Part shown: one piece after another, positions 31,848 to 32,381 of the stretch | Layout: each line of letters begins with the position of its first letter | How positions within the stretch are numbered: position 1 is the stretch's first letter | NCBI RefSeq assembly: GCF_011947195.1 | Contig: NZ_JAATVY010000044.1 | Span: 1 to 32,381 of the forward strand | Direction of reading: 5' to 3' | Origin: Planosporangium thailandense | Lineage (GTDB): Bacteria > Actinomycetota > Actinomycetes > Mycobacteriales > Micromonosporaceae | Length of the DNA: 32,381 bases | Made by a program: the position numbers and the translations under genes | Notes under the pieces: generated by a model | What the model was told of the DNA's origin: nothing | The model's input: only the letters and a program-made list of their open reading frames with translations | Database searches by the model: none

Positions 31848-32381
31848 TCAGCCGGCCAGCCTGAACCCGGAGTGCGAACCGCCCAGGCCCTCGATCGTCG
31901 CCGCGAGCGTGGCCACCGGGACCGCCGGGCTGAACAGGAAGCCCTGCGCCGCGGTGCAGCCGAGCTGGCGCAGGATGGCCAGCTGCTCCGGCGTCTCCAC
32001 GCCTTCGGCGATGGTGGTGAGCCGTAGCCGGTTGGCCATCCGGATCACGGCTGCGGTGATCGTCATGGCGTCGCCGTCCGTGGTGATGTGCTCGACGAAG
32101 CTACGGTCGATCTTGACGGTGGACGCGGGCAGCCGGCCGAGGTAGCTCAGCGAGCTGTAGCCGGTGCCGAAGTCGTCGATGGCGCACTGGACGCCGTGCG
32201 CCTTCAGCCGTTCGAGCACGGCCCGTGCCTGGTCGAAGTTGTCCATCATGGCGCTCTCGGTGACCTCCAGCAGAAGCTCGCCGGCCGCCAGGCCGTCGGG
32301 GCGCAGCGCCGAGAGGACGGCCTGTTCCAGCTCGGGATCGCCGAGATGGGACGCGGAGATGTTCACCGCGACGTGCAGGGC
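31848..32381 (-). CDS. EAL-domain protein, C-terminal part (partial)
   Basis: The visible 177 residues are the second part of an EAL cyclic-di-GMP phosphodiesterase domain; the 5' part lies beyond the right window edge. Motifs in order are VAVNIS, LLEVTESAMM, AIDDFGTGYSSLSYL, VKIDRSFVEH, TTIAEGVET and CTAAQGFLFSPAV. The metal-binding and catalytic residues seen here (Asn, Glu, Asp-Asp, Lys, Glu, Gln) are all kept, so the domain may be active. The start of the domain, including the EAL triplet, is not visible. Upstream GGDEF or sensory domains are likely but cannot be seen. Confidence 0.93.
   Translation of the reverse strand, partial: ALHVAVNISASHLGDPELEQAVLSALRPDGLAAGELLLEVTESAMMDNFDQARAVLERLKAHGVQCAIDDFGTGYSSLSYLGRLPASTVKIDRSFVEHITTDGDAMTITAAVIRMANRLRLTTIAEGVETPEQLAILRQLGCTAAQGFLFSPAVPVATLAATIEGLGGSHSGFRLAG

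Overview
The window is high-GC DNA with dense, overlapping genes on both strands. GTG starts, four-base ATGA/GTGA overlaps, terminator hairpins without U-tracts and a tRNA gene without encoded CCA all fit an actinomycete. Micromonosporaceae is my guess from the overall gene style; nothing here proves it. I see no insertion sequence, integrase, phage gene or CRISPR array.

Region A (1-8063) looks like a peptide uptake and hydrolysis locus. On the minus strand lie an RpiR-type regulator, an M20 peptidase, an oligopeptide-type solute-binding protein with a C-terminal membrane anchor, and the first codons of a further gene. Divergently, an XRE-cupin regulator leads an operon with an S9 serine peptidase and an S66 LD-carboxypeptidase/MccF-like enzyme.

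Region B (8058-11431) holds single genes: a sulfite-oxidase-like molybdenum enzyme with a DUF1275 membrane protein upstream, a WrbA-type quinone reductase behind a palindrome, and a HAD hydrolase.

Region C (11448-22459) is a compact cassette bounded by two perfect hairpins. A minus-strand operon encodes an AbgB-like M20 amidohydrolase, a YtcJ-like amidohydrolase and a ThDP-dependent decarboxylase-like enzyme. Beside it are a divergent D-2-hydroxyacid dehydrogenase and a tandem-duplicated Lrp regulator. Divergent from the regulator is a four-gene polyamine-type ABC importer (PotD-PotB-PotC-PotA order). The set looks like import and breakdown of an amide- or guanidine-containing small molecule. 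Just beyond the right hairpin lies a truncated nuclease gene whose full-length paralogue is about 1.4 kb away, so the edge may be a recombination junction.

Region D (22629-28686) carries a VOC protein, the secreted EEP-family nuclease, an aldo/keto reductase with a divergent LysR regulator, and a glutamine-synthetase-like enzyme overlapping an amidohydrolase. That last pair is a two-gene version of the fungal FluG / plant NodGS fusion, with the domain order reversed.

Region E (28719-32381) has an RtcB RNA ligase gene 75 bases downstream of a tRNA-Arg(ACG), with three perfect 15-base repeats between them. It also has an arginine-rich candidate small ORF upstream of the tRNA, a PQQ-like beta-propeller lipoprotein with its own terminator, and the C-terminal part of an EAL-domain protein cut by the window edge.
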